Shown: in pieces, positions 23,363 through 35,227 of the stretch
Layout: each line of letters starts with the position of its first letter
How positions within the stretch are numbered: the stretch's first letter is position 1
Source: Microdochium bolleyi
Lineage: Eukaryota; Ascomycota; Sordariomycetes; Xylariales; Microdochiaceae
Direction: 5' to 3'
DNA length: 64,000 bases
Assembly (NCBI GenBank): GCA_001566295.1
Contig: KQ964246.1
Coordinates: forward strand, 1,736,001 to 1,800,000
The notes under the pieces: generated by a model
What the model was told of the DNA's origin: nothing
Databases searched by the model: none
What the model saw: only the letters and a program-made list of their open reading frames with translations
Translations under genes and position numbers: made by a program

Positions 23363-25423
23363 TCACTCTGTCAGCGCAGATGGTAGAGGGAACAAGACCT
23401 CCTGCTTCGCGTGCCCCGCGAAGAAGCAGAGGCCGTTCACCCATCGGTCTATGTACAAGTTCGTTGGCGCTACCGTCTGTGACTTCTCGTGCTCCGCGCC
23501 ATCTTGAGAACCAACTCCCGAGTTCGTCACGCTCCTCTTCTGGTTCACGAGCCGGACCTGTAAGCTGACGTGCTTGTCAAGATCATCAGTACCGCTTCTA
23601 GCCCATCTGTACGAGGTGAAGACATGCTCGGCAGGCCCACGATCATCAGCGTTACCGCCTGGCTCGTCTTCTGTGACGAAGATCGCAGTTGGTTGTTGTT
23701 TGCGATGTTCTTTCCTAACGATGTCGTTGTCGTCATCTGCGCGGACAAGTGTTCCCAAACGTAGTGGCAGGCCTTCGCGTAGGCACTCGGCTATTTGGAG
23801 GGCCATCCAATCTCTCCATTGTGAAGACGGGTGCTGAGAGCTGAAAGAGGTGTTGGTGGCTTGACTAGATCCGATCCACTCTTCGATGTGCTCGGCAAGA
23901 TCAGTGTATTCTTCACCAAAAGTCCCGTCCAGCAGATCGACAGAGAGAGCTTGCAAGATCTGAGAGGCTGTCATGTCCGAGTCTGTGACGGCCTCGCGGC
24001 GGATCGTGTCCCCCAGGGCCCAGAGATGTCCCTGAGTCACTATTCCATGAGCTGTCAGTCTCGGTTGTGGGAAGCGGCAGCGTTTGATGAATGTCAGCTC
24101 CCGATGACTGACGGGGCGGAAGTTCCGTAGAGACTGCTTGGAGATGTATGCAAGGATGGAGTCGCGCAGCGAGCCAAAGGCGCGGGCAGGGTCGTTCTCC
24201 ATTATCTCCCCGTTGAGAAGGAAAAGAGCCATCATGGAGAGGCTCAAGCTGCTCTCTCCAGCAGCTGACATGCTACTTGTGCCAGTCTTGAGCCGCGTGT
24301 CATAGCCACAACAGTTGGCAATGATAGCCAAGCGATCAGACTCCACTGCGATGCCTCTCTTCACAACATCTGCGAATATCGTGGGCGACATGGATCGCGT
24401 GATTGAGGGCATCCCAGGCAGCACTGTCTTTTCTTTGAGTAGTTCTGTGTATCTTCCTGCAGTCTCAATAACCCTTCGGCAAGAAGGGTCCAGACCATGC
24501 TGCTTCTGATAGGAGATGCAAAACCGCGTGGCCTGCCTCTTGAAGTCCACCGACTTGAGCGTAACCTCGCCTGCGATCGCACCAAATAGTAAGGCTCCTT
24601 TGGTGCTCGAGACTTTTCGCTTGCAGTCTTCAAGTTCAGCTACGTGCGGGATGAGCAACTTGATGCGACTAGATGCCCGATAGTCTTCCTGGAACGTCCA
24701 GGCCCGGCTCCACCAGGGGCTCGAGATGATGTACTGGATAAGCTCGAGGGTGTCCGCTTGCGTTTCTTCCGTGACCTTGCCTTTCATCAAGTTACCAAGT
24801 AGCACGAGCTGCGTTTTGGAGCTGATATTGCAGGTCAACAGCGCCACAGGGCACCGGCTGAGACTGTAGACTAGATGCATGCTCTGCATGGCGGCCTGCT
24901 TCTCGATCTCGTCCTCCTGATTTATGCACTCGCGGTCCACCCACACATGAGGGCAGCCGACATGCTTTGCGAAGCGCAGGACACGGCGCCATACGTTGTC
25001 ACGGACGCTGCTTTCACGGAACCCCTGCCGCTCGCGTGTCTCGACGGAGTAGCCGCCAGTTGCCGGGTCTTCATCTTGAGAGGCATCCCAAGTGTAAGAC
25101 ACAGCAACATAATCGCGAGATGAATCGGTGCCAGACAACGGGTCCAGATTGCGCCTCCTGAGGAGCTTGGGGGAGGGAGGAGAGCTTCTCAACGGCCCAT
25201 AACGACCCCGACGGCGTTTGGAGGGCGTAACAAAGTCGGCATCGCGACTGTTGTCGTCGCTGTCGTCGCCAAGATAGAGGCACTCGAAGTTGTCAATCCA
25301 GCTGTCGACCGGACCAGCGTCGCGGGCGATGGCGAGGAGGGTGTGGACAAGGGGCTGGCCGGAGCGGGAGCGAATCTGAGCAAGCGGCTCCAGGGTGTCT
25401 GGGTATGACGGGCATTCCTGCAT
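23363..25423 (-). CDS. HET-domain (heterokaryon incompatibility) protein
   Basis: A single exon of 686 residues. The HET domain in the N-terminal half is clear: YVAVSYTWD, then VGCPHVWVDRECINQEDEIEKQ, AMQSMHLVYSLS, and SPWWSRAWTFQEDY. HET domains are related to TIR folds and mediate non-self recognition and cell death in filamentous ascomycetes. The first about 90 residues hold a small N-terminal segment with an acidic patch (LGDDSDDNS) and a basic KRRRGRYG patch. The C-terminal half has no domain I recognise (no NACHT, WD or ankyrin signature). It borders the 9.8-kb gene-free stretch. The allelic partner, if any, is not visible here. Confidence 0.9.
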   Translation of the reverse strand: MQECPSYPDTLEPLAQIRSRSGQPLVHTLLAIARDAGPVDSWIDNFECLYLGDDSDDNSRDADFVTPSKRRRGRYGPLRSSPPSPKLLRRRNLDPLSGTDSSRDYVAVSYTWDASQDEDPATGGYSVETRERQGFRESSVRDNVWRRVLRFAKHVGCPHVWVDRECINQEDEIEKQAAMQSMHLVYSLSRCPVALLTCNISSKTQLVLLGNLMKGKVTEETQADTLELIQYIISSPWWSRAWTFQEDYRASSRIKLLIPHVAELEDCKRKVSSTKGALLFGAIAGEVTLKSVDFKRQATRFCISYQKQHGLDPSCRRVIETAGRYTELLKEKTVLPGMPSITRSMSPTIFADVVKRGIAVESDRLAIIANCCGYDTRLKTGTSSMSAAGESSLSLSMMALFLLNGEIMENDPARAFGSLRDSILAYISKQSLRNFRPVSHRELTFIKRCRFPQPRLTAHGIVTQGHLWALGDTIRREAVTDSDMTASQILQALSVDLLDGTFGEEYTDLAEHIEEWIGSSQATNTSFSSQHPSSQWRDWMALQIAECLREGLPLRLGTLVRADDDNDIVRKEHRKQQPTAIFVTEDEPGGNADDRGPAEHVFTSYRWARSGTDDLDKHVSLQVRLVNQKRSVTNSGVGSQDGAEHEKSQTVAPTNLYIDRWVNGLCFFAGHAKQEVLFPLPSALTE

Positions 25424-25520
25424 GGCGTGAGCACTTGGTTGAGCAACAACTATCTATGAGTGAAGCGAGGCCCTGGGAGCTGGTGTGGGATGCACACTGC
25501 ACCTTCCTCTGCCAGCCAGC

Positions 25521-25541
25521 TACCTAAGGTACCTAAAGGTA
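25521..25541. repeat. Tandem variant of the AAGGTA palindrome
   Basis: Two adjoining near-palindromes, TACCTAAGGTA and TACCTAAAGGTA, share the central TA. They lie about 100 bp upstream of the HET gene start codon. Confidence 0.75.
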
Positions 25542-26116
25542 TGCTTGGCCAGCCCACCTGCCAGGTGGTGCGCTAGGACCCTGCAGCTTCCCATTCCAGC
25601 AGCAGCAGCAGCAGCCACGGTTGACTCGCTTGCCTCACAAGCAGCTGCCTGCTTTCCTCGCCTGGCACCGACAGCCCAAGCGAGGCGACGACACGCGGGG
25701 AAGCTTGGGAGCAGTGGCGGTTCATGCCGGTCCGCTGTGGCGTCCCCAGCCCTCTGGGCGGCACTGCTCACCTGCTCCTCTCAGCACTCGCATCCCCGTC
25801 TTTGCATGCCGCATCCCGGCCTTTCAGCTCGCCTCTTTCGTGGCCGCGCCCTCAACTCCGTCACCGGTGCTGAACGGCTTCGTCACAGGTTCGCAGGACA
25901 TCCAACAGGGCATGTGAAGAAGAGCCCGGGCAGCCCCATGCAGGCGTTTTCAAGCCACTCGTGGTCGCATCCACAAGCACGGAAGGGCCTCGGGCATGTT
26001 GACATTGCCTGAGGTCAGCATTGGCACTGCACGTTCTGCACTGCTCACTTTCGCCAGTCTCGCTGCTCCTTGTCTGCTGCCGTGCTGACAGCAGCAACTT
26101 CTGGCTAAACTCCCAG

Positions 26117-26174
26117 CCCCCCCCCCCCCCCCCCCCCCCCCCCCNNNNNNNNNNNNNNNNNNNNCCCCCCCCCC
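26117..26174. repeat. Poly-C tract containing a 20-N assembly gap
   Basis: 28 cytosines (26117..26144), 20 Ns (26145..26164) and 10 more cytosines (26165..26174). The assembly broke in a cytosine homopolymer, so the real length is unknown and the 20 Ns are probably a nominal gap size. Confidence 0.95.
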
Positions 26175-29100
26175 GCTTCGCCTTGCCGAACAGGAGATCT
26201 TGGGACGCATTCTGGATCAATTACCCTGTCACGGCAAGCATTCTCGGCCATGAGCATCGACCCTGACCTCTGCCCTCTCCGTTGGGTATGATTGCCACAG
26301 GTAGGACTTGCATGGAAGCACATTCCTGAGCCAAGATCGACCTGCACGATGAGCTCCGCAAGCAATGCGACCCTACGAGAGGCCAACGCCGACATGCGAC
26401 ATGGATCGTCCAACTTCAATCAGCCACCCGGTCCCCCAATGCAAGGACTCGCAACTTCGCCGACGACGCGCATGATCTGAGTCGAGCGAAGCCAGGAGAG
26501 CCAGGGTCCCTGCCAGGTATTCTCACCACACACGCGTGGACGCCATACGCACAATCTTACGACCTGATTTCGAACAACTGGTCAGCTTTGCTGGGGTTCC
26601 TGTAACGTGTTGTCACACCGGCATCTGCCAAGTGAAGCGACAGCATCCGTCACAGACATGGGCCATCATGTTTGGGATGGCCTTGGTTACAGAAACCATT
26701 GTGGACGAGTCGGTACGGTATAATGCCGCATCGTCCATGTTACAGCAGGCTCCTACAGCGAGGATCGTTGTGCTTGTTCTCAACGTGCACGGTCAGGTCG
26801 ACTGTGCGTACACAGCATTCAGCGATCTGGCTGCCAACAGGGCTCCCAGGTTGTCTCGTATTTCACTAAGAGCGATGGCGAAGAAACACCCTCTGGCGTG
26901 CTCCTGCTGGCAAGTAAAGCGGCGAGATAGCAAAATCAAGCCCTCAACTTGTGGCCTCCGTACATACCTGCGACAGTGCCTGAAGAGCACTCTCCTCGGC
27001 ATGAAGCATGCATGCCGCCGACTCTGGGGTGGCAAATCGACTATTGTCACGGTATGCTGCGCAACTCAAGGATTGGTCAACAGCCATGTCCTTTTTCTTT
27101 CTTTCCTTTCCTTTTGCGCTGCCGAGACCTCCCCGACTGTTTCGGCCGGCATGAACTTCACTTAGCGACAGAAAAACCTCGCCTCGGGCAGGAGAACAAT
27201 CGTTCTCAGCCCTACGAGAACCTAGGAGGAGGCACCCGGACCGAGCCGCGGCCCTTGATACGTTTGCGTCCGCGATCACTTTAGATTTGCAGCCGATGTT
27301 GTGCCTCGCCGCAAGATAGTGGCATCATGCCTGACTATTAGTACGTCGAAATACTCCTGCTTAAACTAGCAAAAGCCGAAGCACAAATGCGGCAGCTGCC
27401 CTGCTTGTTTGGTGATGCAGTGAGCAACGTACGCAGTATGGTCGTCCTGACTCAGAACCGCATGGGTCAACCGCCTATAATGACACGGGCCACGCAATGG
27501 CAGCTTCGTGACGATTTGTTCCTCGTCGCCAGACTAGTCAGCATCCGCGTTGACCGAAGGCCAAGAGTGGCTTGGAAGAGGGTCTTTGTGGCGACCTGAT
27601 TATGCATTAATACGCCTGGTATCGGCACGCAATAACTAGAATCTTAACAGCAGCGATATAAGCTTTCAGAACGCCACAGAATACCTACACCGACTAGCTA
27701 CTAGGATCGATGGATTGCACCCGGCTGCCAAACAACACGGGAGAGCGAGTCTCAACTACCGGGAGGGGTCGTGGGATCATACTAGAGGTACTATCGAGAG
27801 CAAGGTCGTCCGTCCCGTCAATAGAGTAAGCTCGTCCCCTGCTCCACGAGACTGAGCGCAGCAGCCTATTGTGCTGATCCTGGGCCCGTGCGGTAGACAC
27901 GCCACGTATCTACGTCAAGAGGGCAGGGATATTTTCAAGTGCAGTTCCTCAATTCTGTGCAGCAGCCATGTTACTATGATCATTCATAGAAGACGGGGAT
28001 ATGACGAGTCCTCGAAGGCTTGAGACGCATACCAACGTAACGGTTTCACCTCTGTGGGCCTAGTAGTCGCACTGCAGACACGCACACTCTTGGAGTCTGG
28101 GACAACTCGAAACACCTCACGCGCAACCTGCAAGTGACCCTCCATCTCTAAAGTTTCGATGGATGATCATTTGAAAAATGCGGCCCTCTCAGTGGTCTGT
28201 CTAAGAGAAGTACACGTCAAAGGTCATCCAAAGGCACAAACAAAGGCCGACACCTCGGATCTTGGAACCTGCACAACTCGGCCATTTCACAGCTACCCTC
28301 CAGGCCCAGGCGCTGTCCGTGTCACCGCCGAGAGTCACCCCAACCGCAGATCTCCAGAAACAGCAGACCCTGCCGGCGCGGCAACTCGGACCAGCTTACG
28401 CTTGGGCGGCGCAGCACCTGGCGACGGACCACCATTCCACCCAGGCTACCACCCAAGCCCACAACGAGCTGCGGCAAACGCTACGCTGGACGGAGAAACG
28501 CAAGAAACCTCTGTACCGGATGTAGCATGTGTAGGTCCAGAGGACGGAAGCTGAGACTGAAACAAATGAGGCTGGGCGCCATCGACCTCTACGGATGCTC
28601 CGTCCGGAAATCCTACACTGCATACCTAGATGCTGCACGCCCGTCAAAAGAGCCTTTCCACGGCAAGTTCCACAGTAAGGTGTATCGTATCAACCATGGA
28701 TCTTGAATCGCGGCCGACCGACCGGACAGTGAGCACACGGATCAACTATCCGCCCATGCGTGGAACGAGCGAGCCGCCCTTGACGACGGAACATGACCTA
28801 CGTCGGCAGTTCAACGGCTGGGTTTTGCTCTTCGCGACCTTTCTTTTTTTTCTTTTGCTATTTCCTGCTTGTGCGCACATATCGGTCGTCCCGCAGAGAC
28901 ACGGAAATGCCACTGTCTGAAGTGAGTGCTCGGGAAGCGGATGACTTTCCGGAATGACTTCCGACGGACGGCTGGGTTCAAACTTCGCACTCTGGTCGAG
29001 TATTGTTCTTTCCCGTTTCACAGGAGAGGCATCGGTCCACATTTCCGACACGGAGTATGTTTCTGGCACTTAACGGTTCCGATTTCCCACACGTCACAAA

Positions 29101-30543
29101 GTGACAGATGACAAACGAGACTAAGATGACCAGCTTTTAATTGCTTCTTTCCTCCGGCTCCTCGTTGCTTTTGGACGGGATTTTAACCTCCGTCCTGACA
29201 TATATCTCCGAGCCGTGGGGGGATTGTAAGACCTCTTCGATACAAAGCCGAGACAGCCTCTAGACAATAGAGGGCTGCTGAAGACTCCCAGCTATCCTGC
29301 TCAGATGCGCCACCCTACCTGTAGGTACAGAGTACATCCCGCGAAAGGCTCCTCTGGCGAGCTGCGCGCGTCCGTCCCCCGCAACCGGCCGCACATGATC
29401 GCACGCAGGAAGCCGGCTTTCCCTTGGCGGCGGCAATATCCGTGACTCTCTTGGCTTCGCCTGTGCCACTTGCAGTTGGAGTGCAGCAGTCAGCGATTTA
29501 GTGCATCTGCACGTTGAAAAAGGTGACGGGCGGGCGGTTTATTGCTTTAGTCGGTTTCAGGACTGTCGTGAAGCACTAGCGCGCGGCGGGCACTGCATGT
29601 CGCCGGTGGTGGGCTGGATCTGGTCACACGCGACGCTCGAGCCCCGTCCTTTGTGCATTAGGTCCGACAAGCCGCGCCGTTGCTCTGCATGCCGCTTTGA
29701 CTTACTTTTTGGCCTCTCACTGTTGTGCGGATATTCACATCGCTTCCTTTTTCCGGCTGCACGCACTAGGTATACTTTTTCCGGCCAAAGGCACTATACC
29801 TGTCAAGTGCCGGGCAAAGGCGGAGATTGGCGACCTAACGTCTTTGTTCTAATTAGCCCCGCATTTGCTTGGTTGTGTTGTCCCGAGGCGGCCCCCGAGT
29901 CATTCATCAAAGCAGGAATCGAAAGATCACGGCAACGACGCTGACGACAATGCCGGCGGCGACAGCAACGGCCGAGCGCGTCCTTTTTCCTTCTTTTTTC
30001 TTTCCTTTTCTTCTTCGCGCGACTACCTGACCCCCGTGCACCACGCGCAACAAAGTGTCAGAGAGATCGGGCCTCTGCTCTGTTTGCACAGGCTCTGTTT
30101 CGACAGCGCCACGGTTTTGATCTGATGTGCACATCGGCGATGGAGACTCGTGATCCCAGGACATCCACTCTTTCCAGAACCATTTCCAGCGGGCTTGTCA
30201 TTTTCGTTCGCTGGTGGGCGGCCGATTCTGTATTAGGTCCACGTGGAGACCCGTCATCTTGGGAAAGCGCTTAGGAGCCTTCCTTGCCTTTTTGCATTGC
30301 TTGGGGTGTCCCGGTCGCCTGGGCCCCTCTTCTTTTCCGCTCTTTGTGGAAGGATATCATCGCCGTCGTCGTTGCTCAAATGGGATCTCTAGGTTTCTCG
30401 TATCTCACCTTATGCGGTACCTTGCTGGTGGTTCCTGGCCAGGCAGCTCCCTGGTTGCGCGTGTTTGAGCTCAGGCGCCGGCAGGGGTTTAAGAAAAACC
30501 TTCTGTGGGTTTCTTATCAACGGGAGCTTCGCCAATGTGGTCG

Positions 30544-30564
30544 CCGTCGTCGTCGTCGTCGTCG
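30544..30564. repeat. CGT trinucleotide run
   Basis: About seven units of CGT/GTC in non-coding DNA, with no gene context. Confidence 0.8.
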
Positions 30565-31509
30565 CCACGGATGATTAGACTTCCCAAGGTGGGATGCGTG
30601 AGTAGACCAAATGGTCGTCGTGTGTCTCGGTAGTTGGGCACTGAACTTTAGTCTTGCTGTTCTCCCTGCATACGCGTACCCAAGCGTGTCGTGTGGCTCC
30701 ACCAGCTGCTAGGTTTCAGGCAGGGCCTTAACCTCGCAACGCCGGTGGATCTCATACCTTCTCCGATGGCCAAAAAGCTTGGGTGGTCCTCCTTGGAGAC
30801 GATCCATGGGCAATCTTTGGGGCGTGTCTTCGCTTGCTTCGGCAGTTGTGGACTGAATTGTATTCCAGAAAACTAGAGTTGGCTGGTGAATGAGGATCGA
30901 CATGGCCGTCGACCGCATCCGTGGAACCCTTGAGCCTAACTATAAAACCCGCATGTAATCATCGTGGCGTGACGCACTCAAGCCCACCGCCACAAAGTGG
31001 TTCGGGCAACGGAGTCGCGGCTCAAAATGGCATCGCGGGCACGGCGCGATATGCACGCTGCGGCCGGTCGTGTCGTGTCGTTCACTAACCGAGTGCCTGG
31101 TCGTGCTAAACCTTAGTCTGAAAGCATGACAGGTGCTAGTCTGAGGGCCGGGGTCGGTACTTCGGTAGTTCATGGGCGGCTGATCGTCGGGCTCCAGTTG
31201 TCACAATGGAGGTGTCGATGCTTCTCCAGAAGGTCACAAGAGGCGGCGGCTAAGACTCGAATGCCGTGGATGACCTCGTTTGACCTTGCTCGCCAGGTGG
31301 GCACTGCATGTCATCGGAGTTGTGGTCGTGGTTGGTGTGCCATTGGGGCATCCCGCAGAATGCTTCTCGAAGGATGTCAGGTTAAATGAGGTGGCTTGCC
31401 GTCTTGGCTGGTCGCAGACTAGCTGCCCTTGCTCGAGCTCAAACGTGGAAGCTTGCGAAGTTGCGAGCCAGATCGAGCCAGGCCGGGACAGGGGCCAGGC
31501 TCGGCTGCG

Positions 31510-31520
31510 TACCTTAAGGT
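31510..31520. repeat. TACCTTAAGGT palindrome copy
   Basis: Perfect 10-bp palindromic core inside the gene-poor region. Confidence 0.8.
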
Positions 31521-32672
31521 GATTACGATGTTGCCGGATGTCCGGCTGGCAACGTGTCTCACAGCTTGTTCCTGGCTTAGCCTTGCCCGCTGCAGAACCA
31601 TCCGTGCCAAGTCGTGGAGATGTCACATTGATTGCCTGTGCGGGCTGAGACAACTCTGCCAGCGCGGTTGGTGTGGGTAAATCTTGATGGCTGCTGATCT
31701 CTTTCGGTTCAACTGGTCGAGCTTTACGCCACGCGTCGACGCACGAATGCTGCATACTCTGCGTGTTTGAGCCTCTTCTGTAGATTGTGAGCGGGCGGCC
31801 ACCTGACACACGCGACGCTATCAACGCGCTATGCGTCATCCACGAGGCGTGGCTAGAGCCCATCTACCTAGCAGGGGTGTGGTGAGGCCTAAGTTCTCCG
31901 TCTCGGACTCCTGAACGTTGCGATTGTTCAATAATGCCCGGCGCAAGAGTGCGAAGGCCCTTGGAATGCTTTTTTGCGGCACCTGTCCGAGAAGCCTAGT
32001 AGGATCATCCTCCGTGCCCCGCGCGCCGCTCTCCTGCACCTCGGAACAGAGATGGCATCTGGATTGTTCATCTTTCCAGTGCTGCATTGCTCTTGTTCGT
32101 GCTGATGCTGGCTTGGCGCGTAGCAAGACTGTCTCGGCGGTCTCCGACTCGAAACCAGTTGCGAACTCGGCTGCATTCTACGAGTCCGTCTCTTTTTCCA
32201 TGTCGCCGACGTAGTGCCAAGGAACAAGCAACGACACACCTGCCAGATCTGACGGTGCCTAGTGAGCAAACATGGGTCGGCGACCGGCGGACCACAGATC
32301 CGTCCTCACGGACATTCTGCCACAGACCCCAATGTGAAGTACTAATCCGAACCGATGGCTGCACGCAATGTGCATCCGTCCCAAGATTGCTATCGTCACT
32401 GCAGCAGATCCCAAAGGTACTTCTCCGTATGTGTGCTTGCTGCAGCTCCCTGCCGCGTCAGAAGGATCGAGATGAGCTGTTGGCGCCTCACGCTTGCATC
32501 GCACTATCGACACTCAAAGGCTAATGATCCTGTGGTGTATGCAGAACAATGTCTGGGCAGTCTGGGGTCAATCAGTGAATTATTTGGCTCCTTGGTTTGG
32601 GCCAAGGATCCCTTGTCGGCTTTCATGCTGTTACTCGCCGTGCTGACAATAGTACCTTCGGGTAAGCGTAAT

Positions 32673-32695
32673 TACCTTAGGTACTTAAAGTACAT
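32673..32695. repeat. Degenerate palindrome pair TACCTTAGGTA / GTACTTAAAGTAC
   Basis: Two near-palindromes of the same family, overlapping by three bases, with a further TACCTTCGGGTA-like half 20 bp upstream. Confidence 0.6.
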
Positions 32696-35227
32696 ACGAT
32701 ATGTTCAGATCCGATCACAGACCCACCAGATATTATGGAATCGGGATCACGGGATAGCAAGCTGCAAGAACCCGTTCTGTGATTATCCGATCATTCGGTT
32801 GACAAGTAAGGAACGGTTGGGCCTACGTCGTGGACGCCACACAGCGTAATCCTTCGCGGCCCCACCATGGGTCAACTGGGCCACGGTCAGCTCTCGACCA
32901 ACACGGAGAAAGATGCTGCATTCTACAACCATTATGCCGTTGGTTGGCGTACACGCTCACTTTCGCATGCAAGGTCATTCTGGAGGAAGGTCCTCCGCCG
33001 CCTCCCAACGCCAAGGGCCAAGGCGGTTGGCAGCCGGACCAGGCTGGTCCAGCCAGCTTCGTGCAGAAATCACACAAGTCACGACGCGTGATGAAGGCAG
33101 GGGCCTGAAATAACGACATGAGATTGTCAGCAGTCCCTTGCAGATGCAGCAGGGTGTGGTTGACAATTTCCCGTGCCTTGTCATTGGAAGTCGAGGAATA
33201 GACATCTCGCGTGCCTCGATACCGTGTCCTTCTTCATATTCGCGAATCGCTGAGTACCAGTGCCGGCTCCGACCCGGGTTGCTACAGTAGACTGCCAGCC
33301 CAGTACCGCCATGGTGTGATCTGTGCTTCACAAAGGTCTATGCTTGCTCACAACTGTCTCGAGTGACATAGTCGGCGATGCTAAGACGTTTCGAACGCGT
33401 TGCCCTGGCCGCGTTCACCTCGAATATGCATCCTGTGTGTCTGGTATGATTCCTCAAGGATGAGGCGACCTTGGAGAGCGGAGCCGGGAGCAACCGCCCA
33501 GCTGCGAGCCGGAGTGCCGGTACCTCGAGCCGGCTAGCTGCCTCTGTACTCATCTGCTCGGGAGTCGGGACGTATGTGCCACTGGAAGGTTGAGTCGCCT
33601 TGCTGGGCGCGCAGGCTGGCAGACTGACCCATGGTCCGATTGTGGGGTCGCGTACGTAGGACAGAACCTCATCTGCGCATGACAAAGACCTGAACAATGG
33701 CATCCATCCACTTGCTAACGTTGTCCCGGGCTAGACTTGCGGCTTTGGGCTGGGTTTAAGGCTTGCTTGCCCGAACCTTATTGATATGCTCGTGGAGACA
33801 CAAATGACCCCTCCATAGCGACGGCGTCTTGGTGTTGTTTCGGCGTCGTGGTGTCGTCCTGGTGTCGACAGTGCTGAGCTTAGTGCTGCGGAGAGCAAGC
33901 CATAGTTGGAGGCTCGCACGTCGCAGGCGAGGGTGGCTGGCTTGGGCAAGGACTCGCCTGAGGATGTACTGAGGACGGAGTCGAGCGTAAGCCTGTGCCT
34001 GCAGGAGTGGGCCGCAGCCCTGGAGGGCCTCTCCGTTCCGGGAGCTTGATGAGCCCTGGGGCGTGTGGAGCCTCGTGGGCCTCGGGCCCCTGCCCAGAAA
34101 CAGCAAGAACTCTCGTCGCTGCTGGGAGGGCCCGGCGGTGGTTGGCTCCTGCCCTGCAGCTCCAAGGCTTGCATTCAGCCATCGAGGCCCCCGAGCGGCC
34201 CTCCTCCTCCACATGACCCCTGAACCACACTTCGTCCTCGCATCCCTGCCGAGCTGCCTCGGGTCCCCACCCGCTCTCCTCGACTTCTTCTTCCTCTTCT
34301 TCACCTCGCCTTGGCTGGTCCATGTCAATGCTGCCCACGCGAGAAAGGCCGAGCGCGCAACTCGGGCCCCTGTCCCGCGCCGGTTCCTGGCCAGGATGGC
34401 CTCGTCGCACAAGCCCCATGCCTGCTGTGATCCCCTCCGGACGGGCTCTCGGGGCCCTCGACTCTCACCCAGGACCGCCAGGTCCCAAGCAGGACCTCGA
34501 GAAGGCCCCGCCCCGGTCAGCGGCCGACTGACAACCATGGAACCCTCGGACGGGACTGGCTGCTGGCAAAAACTCTGGTCCCTGCAAGTCGCCATCGGGA
34601 GCAGCTGGGAGCCGTGCAGAGCCATGCGAGGCCATGCAAGCCATGCCAATGGGCTGGGCTGATCGCTCGCTACCCACTCCCCCATCTTGCCCCAACTGCC
34701 CCTTCTGGCGCAGACCCTCACCTTGCGGTTACTTATGCCAGGTCCTCCCACGCTGCGGAAGCTGTCCCAGCTCGAGTCTCCTCCCTCTCGCCGAATACTG
34801 TGTTTCGACTCGCTCTTCATCCCAGACTGGGAAGCACGCTCCGAACCTGGTGCCGTGACGTAGCCATCCGACAAAGGCACGAGCATCATCGCCATCACTG
34901 GTGCCCGTCCTGCCATGCCAGCCCGCTGCTGCTCATAACTCTGTACAATACCAGAGACTCTACGCGACCCGTGGTTCAACCCTGGCCCAGTACTTCCGAC
35001 CCGGAGACGATCCTAGGCGACATATTACACGACTACGATACCAGTCAGACTCCTACACAGACTCCTTCAACCAGCACACACCAGAGAGAACTGCCGGCCA
35101 GTTTGTCATTGTCGGCTGGCACCCAAGTCCAACACTAAACACGGCCATCCCAGATCGGCCCTCCTGGGGGTGCTTTCTGTCCGAGACGCAATCGTCATAA
35201 TATCGAGGCGGCCTCACTTCGTCCAAT

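Larger units (their letters stand above)
25424..35227. other. Gene-poor 9.8-kb region
   Basis: There is no gene I can support between the HET start and the receptor-like gene. Many overlapping open frames occur on both strands because stop codons are sparse, but none has a domain, a good codon pattern or joinable exons. The longest (33756..34979, minus) is rich in Arg, Gly, Pro and Trp in a shadow-like way. The stretch contains the poly-C/N gap, two perfect or near-perfect TACCTTAAGGTA sites, a CGT run, and pyrimidine-rich tracts at about 28840-28870 and 29990-30015. The last few hundred bases probably include the promoter and leader of the gene at 35228. Confidence 0.5.

Noticed and set aside
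26536..27165. 209-codon plus-strand frame after the N gap
   Set aside because: No domain, signal or good codon pattern, and several competing frames on the same bases.
28262..28525. Open frame reading AYAWAAQHLATDHH, possibly a transposase fragment
   Set aside because: Short, bounded by stops, with no recognisable motif and no flanking repeats.
31234..31863. 209-codon minus-strand frame in the gene-poor block
   Set aside because: Composition is random-looking, and overlapping frames exist on the other strand.
33756..34979. 407-codon open frame on the minus strand
   Set aside because: It is rich in Arg, Gly, Ser, Trp and Pro without any domain, overlaps other long frames on both strands (34063..34662 plus, 33880..34419 minus), and lies in GC-rich DNA where stops are rare. 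It is probably a chance frame.
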